Shown piece after piece: positions 1 to 10,304 of a stretch of DNA of 64,000 nt. The first letter of the stretch is position 1, and every line of letters begins with the position of its first letter. The notes beneath the pieces were generated by a model. The model did not search any database, was not told where the DNA came from, and saw only the letters and a program-made list of their open reading frames with translations. The position numbers were made by a program, and so were the translations under genes. The DNA comes from Heterohyrax brucei. Taxonomy: Eukaryota; Chordata; Mammalia; Hyracoidea; Procaviidae. The stretch is from the NCBI GenBank assembly GCA_028571685.1, contig CM053143.1, positions 138,232,829-138,296,828 on the forward strand. The letters run 5' to 3'.

Positions 1-62
1 TTGGTTCGAACCTCTGATCTTTTGGTTAGCAACAGAGTACTTAACCACACACCACCAGAACT
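1..62 (-). mobile_element. AfroSINE 5' part, cut by window edge
   Basis: Reverse complement of the tRNA-like SINE head: 'ggttagca', 'acttaaccac' and 'accaccag' appear in the expected antisense order. The 3' part lies outside the window. Confidence 0.85.
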
Positions 63-76
63 TCTTACTTGACATA

Positions 77-246
77 TAACCAAAAAACCAAACCCACTGC
101 TGTCAAGTCGATTCTGACTCATAGAAACTCTATAGGACAAAGTAGAACTGCTCCATAGAATTTCGAAGGAGCTCCTGGAGGATTTGAACTGCTGACCTCT
201 GTTTATCAGATGCTAACAGTTAATCACTATACTACCAGTGATTCCG
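77..246 (-). mobile_element. AfroSINE
   Basis: Complete-length antisense copy. It runs from the 3' end 'ccaaacccactgctgtcaag' through the body 'agtagaactgctcc' to the head 'actaccagtgattcc'. It lies head to tail with the preceding SINE. Confidence 0.92.
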
Positions 247-403
247 CTTGGCATATAGTTGTTACTAAGTAAATATTGTTGAATAAGTGAAGAGCTAGAT
301 ATATACTTTATTAAGTCACATGCTTGGTTCTCATTAACATCTGTTTTGGGTTGGACTGTTGTGATGGACTGACAAATAACCTGGATGTCTATGAAGCCAT
401 GCT

Positions 404-565
404 ACCCAAACCAAACTATTGCCACTGAGCCAATTCCAGCTCAGCAACTGTATACGACAGAGCAGAACTGCCCTGTGGGGTTCCCAAGGAGCAGCTGGTG
501 GATTCAAACCACTGACTTTTTTGGTTAGCAGCCAAGCTTTTAACCACTGCTTTACCAGGGCTCCT
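404..565 (-). mobile_element. AfroSINE
   Basis: Antisense copy with the 3' end 'ccaaaccaaactattgccac' and head 'ttaccagggctcc'. The body 'gcagaactgccctgtgggg' is intact. The antisense reading frame of about 114 codons across 334-678 is a chance frame through this SINE. Confidence 0.92.
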
Positions 566-618
566 GTCACACAACAGAGGGATGTATACAGTGTGTAGCT
601 CTCCATAAGCATGTTACT

Positions 619-752
619 GATGGCTGTTGATGTTGTTAGGTGCCTTTGAGTTGTTTCCAACCCATAGTGACCCCACATGAAACAATGAAATGCTGCTCAC
701 ACAATCATCGTTACATTTAAAACCACTGTTGTGGCCACTGTGTCAGTTACCA
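619..752 (-). mobile_element. RTE/BovB-like LINE 3' fragment
   Basis: Starts with 'gttgttaggtgcc', the reverse complement of the RTE 3' tail, and continues into the antisense C-terminal coding region ending near 'cactgtgtca'. The same order is seen in the longer antisense RTE at 51-54 kb. Confidence 0.8.
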
Positions 753-759
753 CTTTGTG

Positions 760-979
760 TTGAAAGGAGCCTGGATGATGCAAGCAGTTTGCAATTGGTT
801 GTTAATCTAAAAGTTGGCAGTTCAAACTTAGCTAGCACCTCCATGGAAGAAAGGCTTCCTGATCTGCTTTGGTCAAGATTGTCTCTGAGGAAACCCTTTG
901 TAGCAAGTTCTATCCTATGTAAACCATGGGATCACCATGAGTCGGGGGCTGACTGAAAGGCTACCAAGAACAACAACTG
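760..979 (+). mobile_element. AfroSINE, long form with RTE-like tail
   Basis: Head 'gagcctggatgatgcaag' is followed by a longer middle ('gaagaaaggcttcctgatctgc'), then 'catgagtcgggggctgac', ending 'accaagaacaacaact'. This long form ends in a CAA-type tail like the RTE LINEs, unlike the short form that ends in T-rich 'ggtttggttt'. Confidence 0.8.
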
Positions 980-1116
980 AGTATTAAAAACTGATAAGGA
1001 CAATGAAGAATATAGCATGATGTGTGGTCCCTGTCTTCGAAGAGTGTTTAGTCAGGAAGGCAAAAGATCTGCAACAGTAGTATGTTTACAGGAATTTATG
1101 TGGTATTATTATTACG

Positions 1117-1206
1117 AAGATAGCAGAGGACTGGGCCACATTCCATTCTGTTGTACATGTGGTCCTCTTGAGTCCTAGCAGTGAGGGTAACTAAAGGCAA
1201 CAATAT
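1117..1206 (+). mobile_element. RTE-type 3' end fragment
   Basis: 'gcagaggactgggccacattccattctgttgtacatg' and a terminal 'aaaggcaacaa' match the last ~90 bp shared by RTE LINEs and RTE-tailed SINEs in this window. Which of the two it came from cannot be told. Confidence 0.6.
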
Positions 1207-1209
1207 GAT

Positions 1210-1770
1210 ATGACAAATGTCACATTGTCTGTCCTAGACCCTGAAGGGTTGGGGATTGTTTTATTATTCACCTTTAAACCACACATAACATTAAGTAGAA
1301 TCACAAAATGTAGGATAAAAAAGGGAATTCTCAGAAATCTCTGATACCTGTTAGTCTAACTCCTCATTTTTTTTCTGTGAGAAAACTGAGAGATTAAGTA
1401 AGAGCTTTGCTTAAGACCACACTTAAGCAGCAGTGTTTGCTTATTTCCCTAGGATTTTGATTCTAAGGTATGCTACAGCTTCTGGCTCTCTCCATGAGCT
1501 TGCTCTGGTTCTAAATGAGATTCCTTTGTTTTGTGACAATAACTTTTCATTTCACAGATTCTAAGATCAATTTATACTGAATTCCACTCCTTAGCAAATA
1601 CATACATGTTAGTTTCTACTGCTTAGGTATTTTCTTTTTTTTTTTTTTTAAATAGCATCTCAAGATTAGCCTCATAATTTTCACAATGTAGGAAATATTG
1701 GGATTCCCTAAAGTCATCTGATATTTAATAGCTAGCATCTATTGACCCCAATTGCCACAGGCTTCTGCTG
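1210..1770. other. Stretch without recognised gene
   Basis: Mostly single-copy-looking sequence. It holds a T-run at about 1636-1650 and a weak MIR-like piece near 1370-1430. No reading frame or splice context worth calling. Confidence 0.5.
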
Positions 1771-1774
1771 TTGG

Positions 1775-1925
1775 CATGCACCACCTCACTAATCCTCAGA
1801 ACCACCCTAAGACACAGACTCCGAGGCTTAGAGAATTTAAGTAACTTGTCCGAGGCTCAGAGATAGCAACCGCTTGAGTCACGCTGTGAACCTAAGAAGT
1901 CAGACTCCAGAGCCTGTGCTCCCAA
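1775..1925 (-). mobile_element. MIR SINE
   Basis: Contains the antisense MIR core: 'gaggcttagagaatttaagtaacttgtccgaggctcagag', followed by 'gtcagactccagagcctgtgctc', the antisense of the MIR tRNA-related head. Ancient pan-mammalian SINE. Confidence 0.75.
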
Positions 1926-2220
1926 CCACAGCTGCACACCACCTGCATACTGGAGATGCCAGAACTGTAGAAGTTGGCATGCTGAGCCCCACCCTGCCTC
2001 TGATCAACTGAAACACTCTAACACACAGCCCAAGCCCTGGCTGTGTCTCCCAGCTAGACTGTGTCCTTGCGTTCCTTCTGCAAGCGTTCCCATCTTCTCA
2101 GAAAGGGAGATTCCAGCACTAGGCCTACCTTGGGGCACAGCTGAGCCAGATAGGAATTCAAACACAGGGGTTATAACCTGTCAGCTCCAAACTTTGCCAT
2201 TACTATTTTTTGCTTGTTAA
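1926..2220. other. Stretch without recognised gene
   Basis: GC-richer single-copy-looking sequence. No motif or frame that I can assign. Confidence 0.4.
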
Positions 2221-2224
2221 AAAA

Positions 2225-2790
2225 CTTTTTTCTTTTTTTACAGAAAAAAAATTGTAGTGAAATATACCTAGCAAAGTATTTGCTGTTTCAGTAACTCTCA
2301 CACATACAATTCAGTGACATTAGTTATATTTATCATATTGTGCACAGCTATCCTTCACCATGTGTTTCCAGTTTTTTTCATCATCCTTAATAGAAACTGT
2401 ATTTTCCCCTCCTACCTGGCCCCAGCAACTCATGAACTTTGCTCTCTATGCACATGTTCTGTTCTAGGTAATTTATGTAAGTGGGATTATACAAGATTTA
2501 TTCTTTTGTGTCTGACTTATTTCTCTCAGCATAAATGTTTTCAAGTTTTGCCTATGTGGTGATGTATCAGAATTTTTATTTCTGTTTGTGATTAATAATA
2601 TTGCATTGATTGTGTTTTATTTAGCCATTCATTGCTGATGGACACTTGAGTTGTTTCTGTTTCTTAACCATCGTGAAAAGTGTTGCAGTGAACATTGGTG
2701 AAGTATCCGTTTGTGTGCCTGCCTTCATTTCCTTTGGGTATGTACCTCAGGAGTGGAATTGCTAGGGCATACAGTATCTGGCCTTTTTTT
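2225..2790 (-). mobile_element. Old L1 (L1M-type) 3' end
   Basis: Reads as the antisense of an L1M 3' region: 'aattcagtgacatta', 'catcaccatgtgtttcc'-like segment, 'ttatgtaagtgggattatac', 'tttctctcagcataa' and 'gtacctcaggagtggaattgctaggg' in the standard order. Strongly diverged, so it predates the afrotherian-specific elements. Confidence 0.75.
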
Positions 2791-2829
2791 CTTTTTAATG
2801 TAAATGGTCAAATTTAGTGAGAAATTTAG

Positions 2830-3107
2830 GAGAAATTTGTTTCTATTCTTTCAATCTCTTTGTGTTCTTGGGCCTGAGCTGTGTCTCTCATTAGTAGTAT
2901 ATGGTTTGATGAGTTTAAAAATCCATTTGCATCTCTCTGCCTTCTAAGTGGAGTGTTTAGTTCATTTACATTCACTGTAATTATGGATAAGGAAGGACTT
3001 AACTCCTTACATTCTGTTTTTTTTGTGTGTGTCTTAAACTTTGTCTCTTATTTCCTCCAGTACGGTGGCAGTATTAGATTGATTCAGAAAATATTACAAA
3101 AATTTTA
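2830..3107 (-). mobile_element. L1 internal fragment (ORF1/ORF2 region)
   Basis: Contains 'gtttagttcatttacattcactgtaattat', which is antisense to the L1 segment upstream of the endonuclease. The 75-codon forward frame here is an antisense shadow. Confidence 0.6.
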
Positions 3108-3110
3108 GAA

Positions 3111-3341
3111 TTTGTGGCACCCTTTGGTGGAGTGGTTAAGTGCCACAGCTGCTAACCAAAAGGTCAGCAGTTCAAATCCGCCAGGTGCTTCTTGGAAACT
3201 CTATGGGGCAGTTCTACTCTGCCCTACGGGGTCGCTATGAGTCAGCATCGACTCGATGGCTCTGGGTTTTGAGCACGCTATAGAGCTTATAGCTATGAGT
3301 TGAAATCGACTCAATGGCAGTCGGTTTGGTTTTGGTTTTAC
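3111..3341 (+). mobile_element. AfroSINE followed by a second SINE tail
   Basis: A full short-form AfroSINE (head 'ccctttggtggagtggttaag', body 'ggggcagttctactctgcc', end 'gactcgatggctctgggttt') is followed by a second 3' end, 'gagttgaaatcgactcaatggcagtcggtttgg'. Either two insertions or a partial duplication. Confidence 0.85.
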
Positions 3342-3344
3342 AGA

Positions 3345-4980
3345 ACTTGTGATTTGATAAGAAGTTAACTTTAAGTGTTATTCATATTCTAAACCCCACT
3401 TTTTAAAAAGCAAAATAAGAATGCAGGTAAAAGAGACAGCTTCTGGATTTCCATGTGGCTGATTTCCGTTGCTGATCCTTGTGGAAGAGGTGACCAGGAA
3501 GGCCCCCGTGCTCGACAGAGCATTGTTGTCTATGACATCTAATCTACCCAGAGGGGTCTTCAGATTTGATTAGGTCCTTGGAATTCAACTTGGAGAATGG
3601 GTTGTTAAAAAGTGGAGGCAAAAGGAAGATCATCAGCTCCTGGCTTTTAGGTAGGACAAAAGCCTCTTGAAGCAGGAAGTGATCTGATGTCCGTGCTGAC
3701 AGTGAGGAAACAAGCTGTGTTTTTGTTTATTTTCTCATAAAGTGCTGATGAACAAATGAGGGAGTTACATTAAGGGGCTCCAAAGGCAAGCTGTGAAAAG
3801 AGATTGGGGTTTATCAGCCTTTTAGCCTGGTTTCCTTTGGAAAGAATGCTTATGACACTGCTGGGGCTCTGCAAGTCTGCATGTCCACCCCCTCACTCTC
3901 CTCCTACCCACCCCGCATGCCCCTTGATAATTTTGAATGTCTCAAACTGATGTCAGCCCTTTTGCCAGATGGGGAAAAGGAGGGCCTCATGAATTCCTTA
4001 ATAGTAGGAGCGAATAAATGAGAGACTAAGCCAGTTCCACACACTAAATAAATTCTTTTCTGTGTTTATCCTTACGTCGGATAGCCCTAAATGTAATTTC
4101 GGGACCCCTGTAAATAGATTCCTAGAAAATTAGTGGAGACAAGGGAGTAAGAGAGGAATTCTGTGGGTGGAACATTCATATTTCTAGATATAAGACTTTA
4201 CCTAAGAATGGAAGAAAGTCAGAAATAGGAGGAAAGCATCATCCGAAGCCATGAATAAATCTGTCACTTGGCAGATAAAAATTCTTAAGAAACATACCTT
4301 AAAAAAAAAAAGTACAAGCTTGGGCTTTCGTGGAGCAAGGCATGGGGTAAAGAAATAAATGACCAAATACATTTGTAAAAATGAAATAATCCAGCAGCTT
4401 GCTTCGCTGCTCAGCTCCTCATCCCTGCTCTTCAGTTGAGTTACTGTCGGCTTCAAAGGTTCCTCTCTCTGAGGGCAGCAGGGTGAGTGAAGTCTGTTTT
4501 CCCTGACTTAGAGTCGACATCATAGAAGTAAGGTAATGTCTGGGAAAATCACTCACTAAAAAATGAAGTGTGACCACTGTGCTTCTGAGTCAAGAGACTG
4601 CAAATGTTTCACAGATGATAGCAATTTTCACCAATGTGACCTCGAGTAATTCCATGAAATAAAAGAGAACAATAAATAGCTCAGAATGGATTTGATTCAA
4701 TGCTTAAGGGCTTTTCATTTTTGAAGAAATATTTCTTACTATGCGATCGGATTCTGCTTTGGGAAGAGATGCAATACTTGACATGAAACTCAAGTTGTTT
4801 GGAAATAAAGGCTAGCGTGAACTGAGCTCTTTCTTGCTGTCTATTTTAATGAGATATGAGAATCTAGTATCCAACAGCTGAAGCGTTTACCATTAGAAGT
4901 AGGAGATTAATGTGATCTGTTGAAGCTTGGCACTCACAAATGATGACATGCAATGAAGGCTAGAGGAGCTAGTTAACAAT
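3345..4980. other. Single-copy-looking stretch, no gene seen
   Basis: About 1.6 kb with no repeat family I recognise. Short frames on the minus strand near 4.2-4.45 kb lack any domain or splice logic. Confidence 0.5.
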
Positions 4981-4982
4981 GC

Positions 4983-5143
4983 TAAGAAAAAAACCCCACT
5001 GTTGTCGAGTCAATTCCAGCTCATAGTGACCCCATAGGATAGAGTAGAACTGCTCTATGGAGTTTCCAAGGAATGCTTGGTGGATTCGAACTGCTGATGT
5101 TTTGGTTAGCGGACGTAGCACTTAACTATTACCCCACCAAAGC
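4983..5143 (-). mobile_element. AfroSINE
   Basis: Antisense copy from 'ccccactgttgtcgagtc' to 'attaccccaccaaagct'. Body 'agagtagaactgctc' and head 'ggttagcggacgtagcacttaac' intact. Confidence 0.9.
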
Positions 5144-5146
5144 TAA

Positions 5147-6000
5147 TAGAAACCTTTATTTCCTTGTGAGGTAGGCAAACTGATGTTTTTCTATCCAGAA
5201 AATACACAAAGTGATGAAACACCGTTTAAGACTGAGACGTTTAGCATTTCCTGGATGTGAAGTACAATCAAAGCAAAAAGTCAAGTTTGCTATTAAATGT
5301 TTTTGTATTTCTTTGAAGAGCTCCCACAGTGTCAGTGGTCTAGACATCCTAGAATCTACCCACATGGCCTCCAAAAAAATAAATAAAAATAACACACATG
5401 GCTTATAAAAATACCATGCAGGAAGGCCTACGATCAAAGATACTATTTAAATGTGAAACATTATTACTTTTATTTTTGTTATTACTCATACTTCACTACA
5501 TAAAAAGACAAACTAACATGATTTTAGTAAAAAATGCTCTGATTATTTGTTTTGATATGAATTAACTAAATAAACCCAGGAGTAGAATCAGTGTTAGGAA
5601 ATTGAAGTGCAATACAATATTGTAAATGTTAGGAATCTGGAAAATTTCAGTCTCAGCATCCTTAGTCTTTTATCCAGTTCATATTGCTTAAAAAAACTAC
5701 AATGAATAACCACCATATCATAAATTTTTTGAGCTGAAAGCAGTGTTAGAAGCAATCAGGTCCACATCTCTTATTTCACAGGTGGTGACGCCAAGGCCCA
5801 GAGAGAGACAGCACCTCAACCCAGTTGGGTGATGGGGAGATCCCAGACTAGAGACCTCTGACGCCCAGTGTGGCACTCCCTGCAGTGTTTTCTTCTACCT
5901 TTCAGAAAGCTGTATATGCAGCAATAGACTGGTCTTCACCACTGTCTTTCCTAAAAACATTCCTATCTCTTCCTTTCATTTTATTCAGGAGCCTTGAGTT
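5147..6000. other. Single-copy-looking stretch, no gene seen
   Basis: No assigned gene. A segment near 5735-5880 ('tatttcacaggtggtgacgccaaggcccagagagag') resembles the antisense MIR/L2 pattern but is too diverged to call firmly. Confidence 0.45.
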
Positions 6001-6001
6001 A

Positions 6002-6110
6002 GAAGCATCTTGGTGTCAGTCTCCTCATCTGTAAAACAGGATTGTGATAGCCTCACTTGCAGAGTTGTCAGACCATGTGAGCCAGTTCTCAGTAGGTATT
6101 GTTGAATATA
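6002..6110 (+). mobile_element. MIR SINE fragment
   Basis: 'tcagtctcctcatctgtaaaacaggattgtgatag' then 'cagttctcagtaggtattgttgaata' is the 3' half of MIR in sense orientation. Confidence 0.75.
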
Positions 6111-6111
6111 C

Positions 6112-6850
6112 TTCTTGTTTGTTACTAGGTGCTGTCAAGTTGGTTCTGATTCACAGTGACCCTGCATACAGCAGAAGGAAACATGGCCTGGTCCTGTGCC
6201 ATTCATACAATCATTATGCTTGAGGCTATTGTTGCAGCGACTGTGTCAGTCCATCTAGCTGAGGGTCTTCCTGGTTTTTGGTGACCCTCTGCTTTACCAG
6301 GTATAATATTCTTCTCCAGGGATTGATCGTTCCTGACAAGATGTATGAATTATGTGAGACATAATCTTGCCATCCTTGCTTCTAAGAAGTATTCTGGTTG
6401 TACTTCTTCCAACATAGATTTTTTCATTCTTTTTTCAATCCCTGACATAGTCAATGTTCTTTGCCAACACCACAATTCAAAGATGTCAATTCTTCTTCAG
6501 TCTTCCTTATTCATCATTGTCCAGCTTTAACATGCATATGAGGTGATTGCAGACACCATGGCTTGGATCAGGAGCACTGCAGTTTTCCAGGTGACATCTC
6601 TTTTGCAGCAGATTTGCCCAGTGCAATGTATCCTTTGATTTCTTGACTGCTGCTTCCATGGTGTTGATTGTGGATCCATGTAAAATGAAATCCTTCCCAA
6701 CTTCAGTCTTTTTTCCATGTATCCTGATGTTGCTTATTGGTCCAGATGTGAGGTTTTTTCTTTTCTTTACGTTGGGGTGTAATCCATTCTGAAGGCTGCA
6801 GTCTTGATCTTCATCAATATACTGTAGTCCTTAAAACTTCTTTGAAACTT
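6112..6850 (-). mobile_element. RTE/BovB-like LINE, 3' 740 bp
   Basis: Begins with the antisense 3' end 'ttgttactaggtgctgtcaag' and proceeds through the antisense of the ORF C-terminus. 'gctgcttccatggtgttgattgtggatcc' encodes on the minus strand the 'GSTINTHGSS' segment common to all RTE copies here. The 5' part, including endonuclease and most of the reverse transcriptase, is missing. No open frame remains. Confidence 0.88.
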
Positions 6851-6950
6851 TATATCTTGGGACAGGAAAGAAATTGTTTTAAAACGATGTGTTCCGGGGC
6901 TCTGTATTTGCAACAAAAATTACAAGACAGAACTAGTGAACATTAATGCT

Positions 6951-7130
6951 TTTAGTTTATAGACTGATCTGAGTAGTGGATAAGGTATACTACATTTGAA
7001 CATCACCACTCAGACTGCTCTAGGGATACAAAGCTTTTCTGAAGATAACCTGTAGCTCTCAAGTTGATTCTGACCCACGGTGATCCCATGTATTGCAGAA
7101 CCGACCTGCTCTGTAGAGTTTTCTTGGCTG
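6951..7130. repeat. Source copy of a local direct duplication
   Basis: 180 bp recurs at 8657-8835 in the same orientation with few differences. It runs from 'agtttatagactgatctg' to 'gttttcttggctg'. Its right part includes an AfroSINE 3' end. It forms one block of the rearranged patch ending at 9.04 kb. Confidence 0.9.
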
Positions 7131-7195
7131 TAATCTTTATGGAAGCTCTCATGTGATGCTGCTGGGTAAGTGTGAACTGCCAACCTTTAGCTATC
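7052..7195 (-). mobile_element. AfroSINE long-form fragment
   Basis: 'caagttgattctgacccacggtgatccc', 'ctgctctgtagagttttcttggctgtaatctttatggaag' and 'gtgaactgccaacctttagc' follow the antisense of the long AfroSINE form. Confidence 0.7.
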
Positions 7196-7197
7196 CA

Positions 7198-7365
7198 GGG
7201 ACCTGTGATGGTAATACCATAACAGTAATATCAACCACCCCTTCCTGGGGACATGAGAGGCCCAATGATCTACTTCTGAAAACTCAGCTAATAAAAACCC
7301 CTGTGGAGCACAGTTCTCCTCTGACACACAAGGGGTTGCCATGAGTCGGAGTTGCCTTAGTCTCA
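7198..7365 (+). mobile_element. AfroSINE long-form 3' half
   Basis: 'gatctacttctgaaaactcagc', 'aaaacccctgtggagcacag' and 'gccatgagtcggagttgcc' match the second half of the long SINE form in sense orientation. It abuts an antisense piece of the same family. Confidence 0.6.
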
Positions 7366-7439
7366 GCTTTTTTTTTTTTGGATAGGGCCCGTGCTTGCTA
7401 AGTCCTTCACAGAGATTTCAGTTTTATACTCTCCTAAGC

Positions 7440-7618
7440 ATCTATTTTATTTAAGAAAAAGCTGAAGCTAAAATGTTTAGTACATTGCACAAGGTAAATG
7501 ACAGAGCTAGGACTCAACCCAGGCATTCTGCTCCCTAAACTCTGACTTTTAACCTCTATACAATTCAAGTCCCTATCTCCACATTGTTGGTGGTCACATT
7601 TATTCACTAATTACCCAG
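7440..7618 (-). mobile_element. MIR-like element; source of an inverted local duplicate
   Basis: 'gacagagctaggactcaacccaggcattctgctccctaaactctgac' is the antisense MIR pattern. The part 7499-7618 is repeated in inverted orientation at about 8833-8949 and its first 54 bp directly at 8604-8657. Confidence 0.75.
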
Positions 7619-7802
7619 TTTTCTACTTTGCTACTGCAGACACAGTTGATTCCCATCACCTGATAGTTTCTAGTTCTGGTCTCCTCTCTCTTCTTGTGCC
7701 AGGACAAAGGTGTCCATGGCTGTCAACCTGGGGAGAATTTTTCCTGGATAAGAATCTACCACCTATGTGGGCACAGTGTGGCCTTTTCTAGTGTCCTGTA
7801 AT

Positions 7803-7929
7803 TAAACAAAGAGCCCTGATGGTGAAGTGATTAAGAGCTTGGCTGCTAATCCAGAGGTTGGCAGTTTGAATCCACCAGCAACTCCTTGGAAACCCTAAGG
7901 AACAATTCTACTCTGTCCTGTAGGGTCTC
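7803..7929 (+). mobile_element. AfroSINE 5' part (split by an LTR)
   Basis: Head 'agagccctgatggtgaagtgattaagagc' through body 'caattctactctgtcctgtagggtctc'. The element is interrupted by the LTR at 7930-8437 and its last ~40 bp resume at 8438. Confidence 0.88.
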
Positions 7930-8437
7930 TGTCTCAATCATCTAGTGCTGCTATAACAGAAATACACAAGTGAGTGGCTTCAACAAAGATAAATTTAATT
8001 CTTCACAGTCTCATGGGCTACAAATCCAAATTCAGGATGTCAGCTCCATGAGAAGCCTTTCTGTCAGCTCTGGAGGAAGGTCCTTGTGATGCATCTGTCT
8101 TCCCTTAGTCTGGGAGCATCTTAGTCAGGAATTTCAGGTCCAAAGGATATGCAGTGCTCACAACATTACTTTCTTTGTGGTATGAGGTTCCCATATCTCT
8201 CCACTCACTTGTCTGTTTTATGTCTCACAAGAGATTGGCTTAAGACACAATCTAATCTTATAAATACCATCAGTATAACTGGTGCTAATCCATTTTATTA
8301 AGTCACAGTGACAGAATTTACAATACACAGGAAATCTCATCAGATTACATAATGGTGGATGATCACACCATCAGGGGAATTATGGTCCAACCAAACTGAC
8401 ATACACATTTTGGGGGGACACAGTTCAACGCATGACA
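7930..8437 (-). mobile_element. MLT1/MaLR-like solo LTR
   Basis: 508 bp, antisense. On the minus strand it begins TGTCA.. ('tgtcatgcgttgaactgtgt') and ends ..GAGACA. The order is 'tagtgctgctataacagaaata', 'aagtgagtggcttcaacaaag' and 'gggggacacagttcaacgcatgaca'. This is the ERVL-MaLR (MLT1) LTR plan. It is nested in an AfroSINE, so it is younger than that SINE copy. Confidence 0.82.
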
Positions 8438-8478
8438 CTCCCTATGGGTCGGAATTGACTCAGCTGCAGTGAGTGATT
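8438..8478 (+). mobile_element. AfroSINE 3' part (continuation)
   Basis: 'ctatgggtcggaattgactcagctgcagtg' completes the SINE whose head is at 7803-7929. Confidence 0.8.
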
Positions 8479-8516
8479 AAACACAGGTAACATATATGGC
8501 ACTTTTCATTTTAAAT

Positions 8517-9040
8517 ATTTACAATCAGGTATTTTAAGTTGCAATTTCACTGACACATAGCTATTCTGGAATTCATTTCACAAACTTTTTGCGTTTATTG
8601 ATGGGTTGACAGAGCTGGGACTCAACCCAGGCATTCTGCTGCCTAAACTCTGACTTTTAGTTTATAGACTGATCTGAGTAGTGGATAAGGGATACTACGT
8701 TTGAACATCACCACTCAGACTGCTCTAGGGATACGAAGCTTTTCTGAAGATAACCTGTAGCTCCCAAGTTGATTCTGACCCACAGTGATCCCATGTATTG
8801 CAGAACTAATCTGCTCTGTAGAGTTTTCTTGGCTGGGTAATTAGTGAATAAATTTGACCACCAACAATGTGGAGATAGGGACTTGAATTGTATAGGTTAA
8901 AAGTCAGAGTTTAGGGAGCAGAATACCTGGGTTGAGTCCTAGCTCTGTCAACCCATCAATAAACACAAAAAGTTTGTGAAATGAATTCCAGAACAGCTAC
9001 GTGTCAGTGAAATTGCAACTTAAAATACCTGATTGTAAAT
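8517..9040. repeat. Palindrome with 140-bp arms and 243-bp spacer
   Basis: Left arm 8517-8655 and right arm 8899-9040 are reverse complements with roughly six mismatches. Each arm joins a segment absent elsewhere in the window (8517-8606) to a piece of the MIR at 7499-7618. The spacer holds the direct copy of 6951-7130 followed by more of the inverted MIR segment. The junctions show only a few shared bases. Confidence 0.92.
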
Positions 9041-9044
9041 CTAA

Positions 9045-9500
9045 TTTTTTGGAAGAAACAATGTTTCCACTTCTCCTGCAGGCACTTCAGAGCGCTCACA
9101 TCATGAACCTCCAAGGGGCTCGCCCCAGAAACATTCCAAGGTTCACGCCTCCTTCCTTTCAGAACTCCTGCCCCTGGAACATGGGCCATTTGTCAGAAAG
9201 CCGTTTATCTGTCCTCATGGCTGGTGGGAGTGAAAAGTGACAAAACAATGTTATCAGAGGCAGCTTTCACAGTTGTGACAGGCGTCAAGGCAACCCTAAC
9301 TGGTCTGATACTTATGGCGTTTACTACATTACTACAAATGGCCAATAAGATTTGTCCACATGCAAACGAGCCTCATATTTGTCACAGTTCCGACTGAATC
9401 AGTAAGAAAAATTCCTACATTCCTATGCTTGTTTTGTGAGCACGCTTTTGTATTGAAAATAAATTACTTACTCTTTCAATTATGATATTGTCTCTGGGCT
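9045..9500. other. Single-copy stretch, possible conserved non-coding element
   Basis: About 450 bp without repeats and with several retained CpGs. It has recognisable core motifs: 'ggccaataag' (CCAAT type), 'acaatg' and 'gttatcag' (GATA type), and 'atgcaaac' (octamer-like). This composition is typical of conserved enhancers but proves nothing alone. Confidence 0.3.
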
Positions 9501-9519
9501 CCAGTTCTGCTGTTTTTCC

Positions 9520-9812
9520 ACTCCTCGTAGACCCCAAACTCATTCCTGCCTCAGGGACCTAACGACTGTTGCTGCCTCTGTGTCAGCGCTGTCTTCCCCC
9601 ACATCTTCCTCCCGCTGGCTCCTTGTCACCCCTTTCTCCCCTCGGAGAAATCTTCCCTAACCACCGTAGAATCTACCTGCATCGCCTTCATTTATTTTCA
9701 ATATACCATAGCCCTGAACTGATTTATGATCATTATTATTTTGTTTCGTTGTTTACTATTTGTTCTTCCCACCTCTGTTTAGAATATCTACCGCTCATCT
9801 GTCAGGTTGTCC
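9520..9812 (+). mobile_element. L2 LINE 3' region
   Basis: 'actcattcctgcctcagggac', 'gctgcctctgtg' and 'gagaaatcttccctaaccaccgtagaatc' follow the L2 3'-end order. Ancient, no frame left. Confidence 0.65.
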
Positions 9813-9827
9813 TACTGTGACGGCTTG

Positions 9828-10143
9828 CATGTTGCAGCGATGCTGGAAACAATACTACCGATCTTTCAAATGCCCTCACAGTCATCTATGGTGGACAGGC
9901 TTCAGGGGAGCACCTAGACTGAGATAGACTAGGAAGAATGGTCCTGTGATCTGCTTTCAAAAATTAGGCAGTGAAAAGCCTGTGGGTCACAATAGAACAC
10001 TGACCGATAACAGCATTGGAAGATTGAAAGTCATTGAAAACACGCAGTGACCGCAATAATGGACTTGAGTGTAGGAACAACTGTGAAGATGGTACGGGAC
10101 TTGGCAAGGTTTCGTTCTGTTGTACATGAGTTGGAGCTGATAT
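9828..10143 (+). mobile_element. tRNA-derived SINE with RTE-like 3' end (body)
   Basis: 'agactgagatagactaggaagaatgg', 'gtgatctgctttcaaaaattagg', 'gaaaagcctgtgggtcacaatag' and 'ttcgttctgttgtacatgagttgg' match the SINE at 17.9 kb and 37.1 kb. The tRNA-like head is not recognisable in this copy. Confidence 0.65.
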
Positions 10144-10144
10144 G

Positions 10145-10301
10145 GCAGCTTTGGTGGTGTGGTGGTTAAGGGCTACAGCTACTAGTCAAAAGATCAGCAG
10201 TTTGAATCCACTCATTGCTCCTTGGAAACTCTGTGGGTCAGTTCTACTCTTTCCTGTAGGGTGACTGTGAGTCAGAATCAACTAGATGGCAGTGGGTTTT
10301 T
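10145..10301 (+). mobile_element. AfroSINE
   Basis: Head 'tttggtggtgtggtggttaag', B-box-like 'gcagtttgaatcc', 3' end 'aactagatggcagtgggttttt'. It sits directly on the 3' end of the preceding RTE-tailed SINE. Confidence 0.9.
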
Positions 10302-10304
10302 AAA

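Noticed and set aside
7930-8437. Provirus with internal retroviral genes
   Set aside because: Only a single LTR is present; no gag, pol or env-like sequence lies next to this or the other LTRs.
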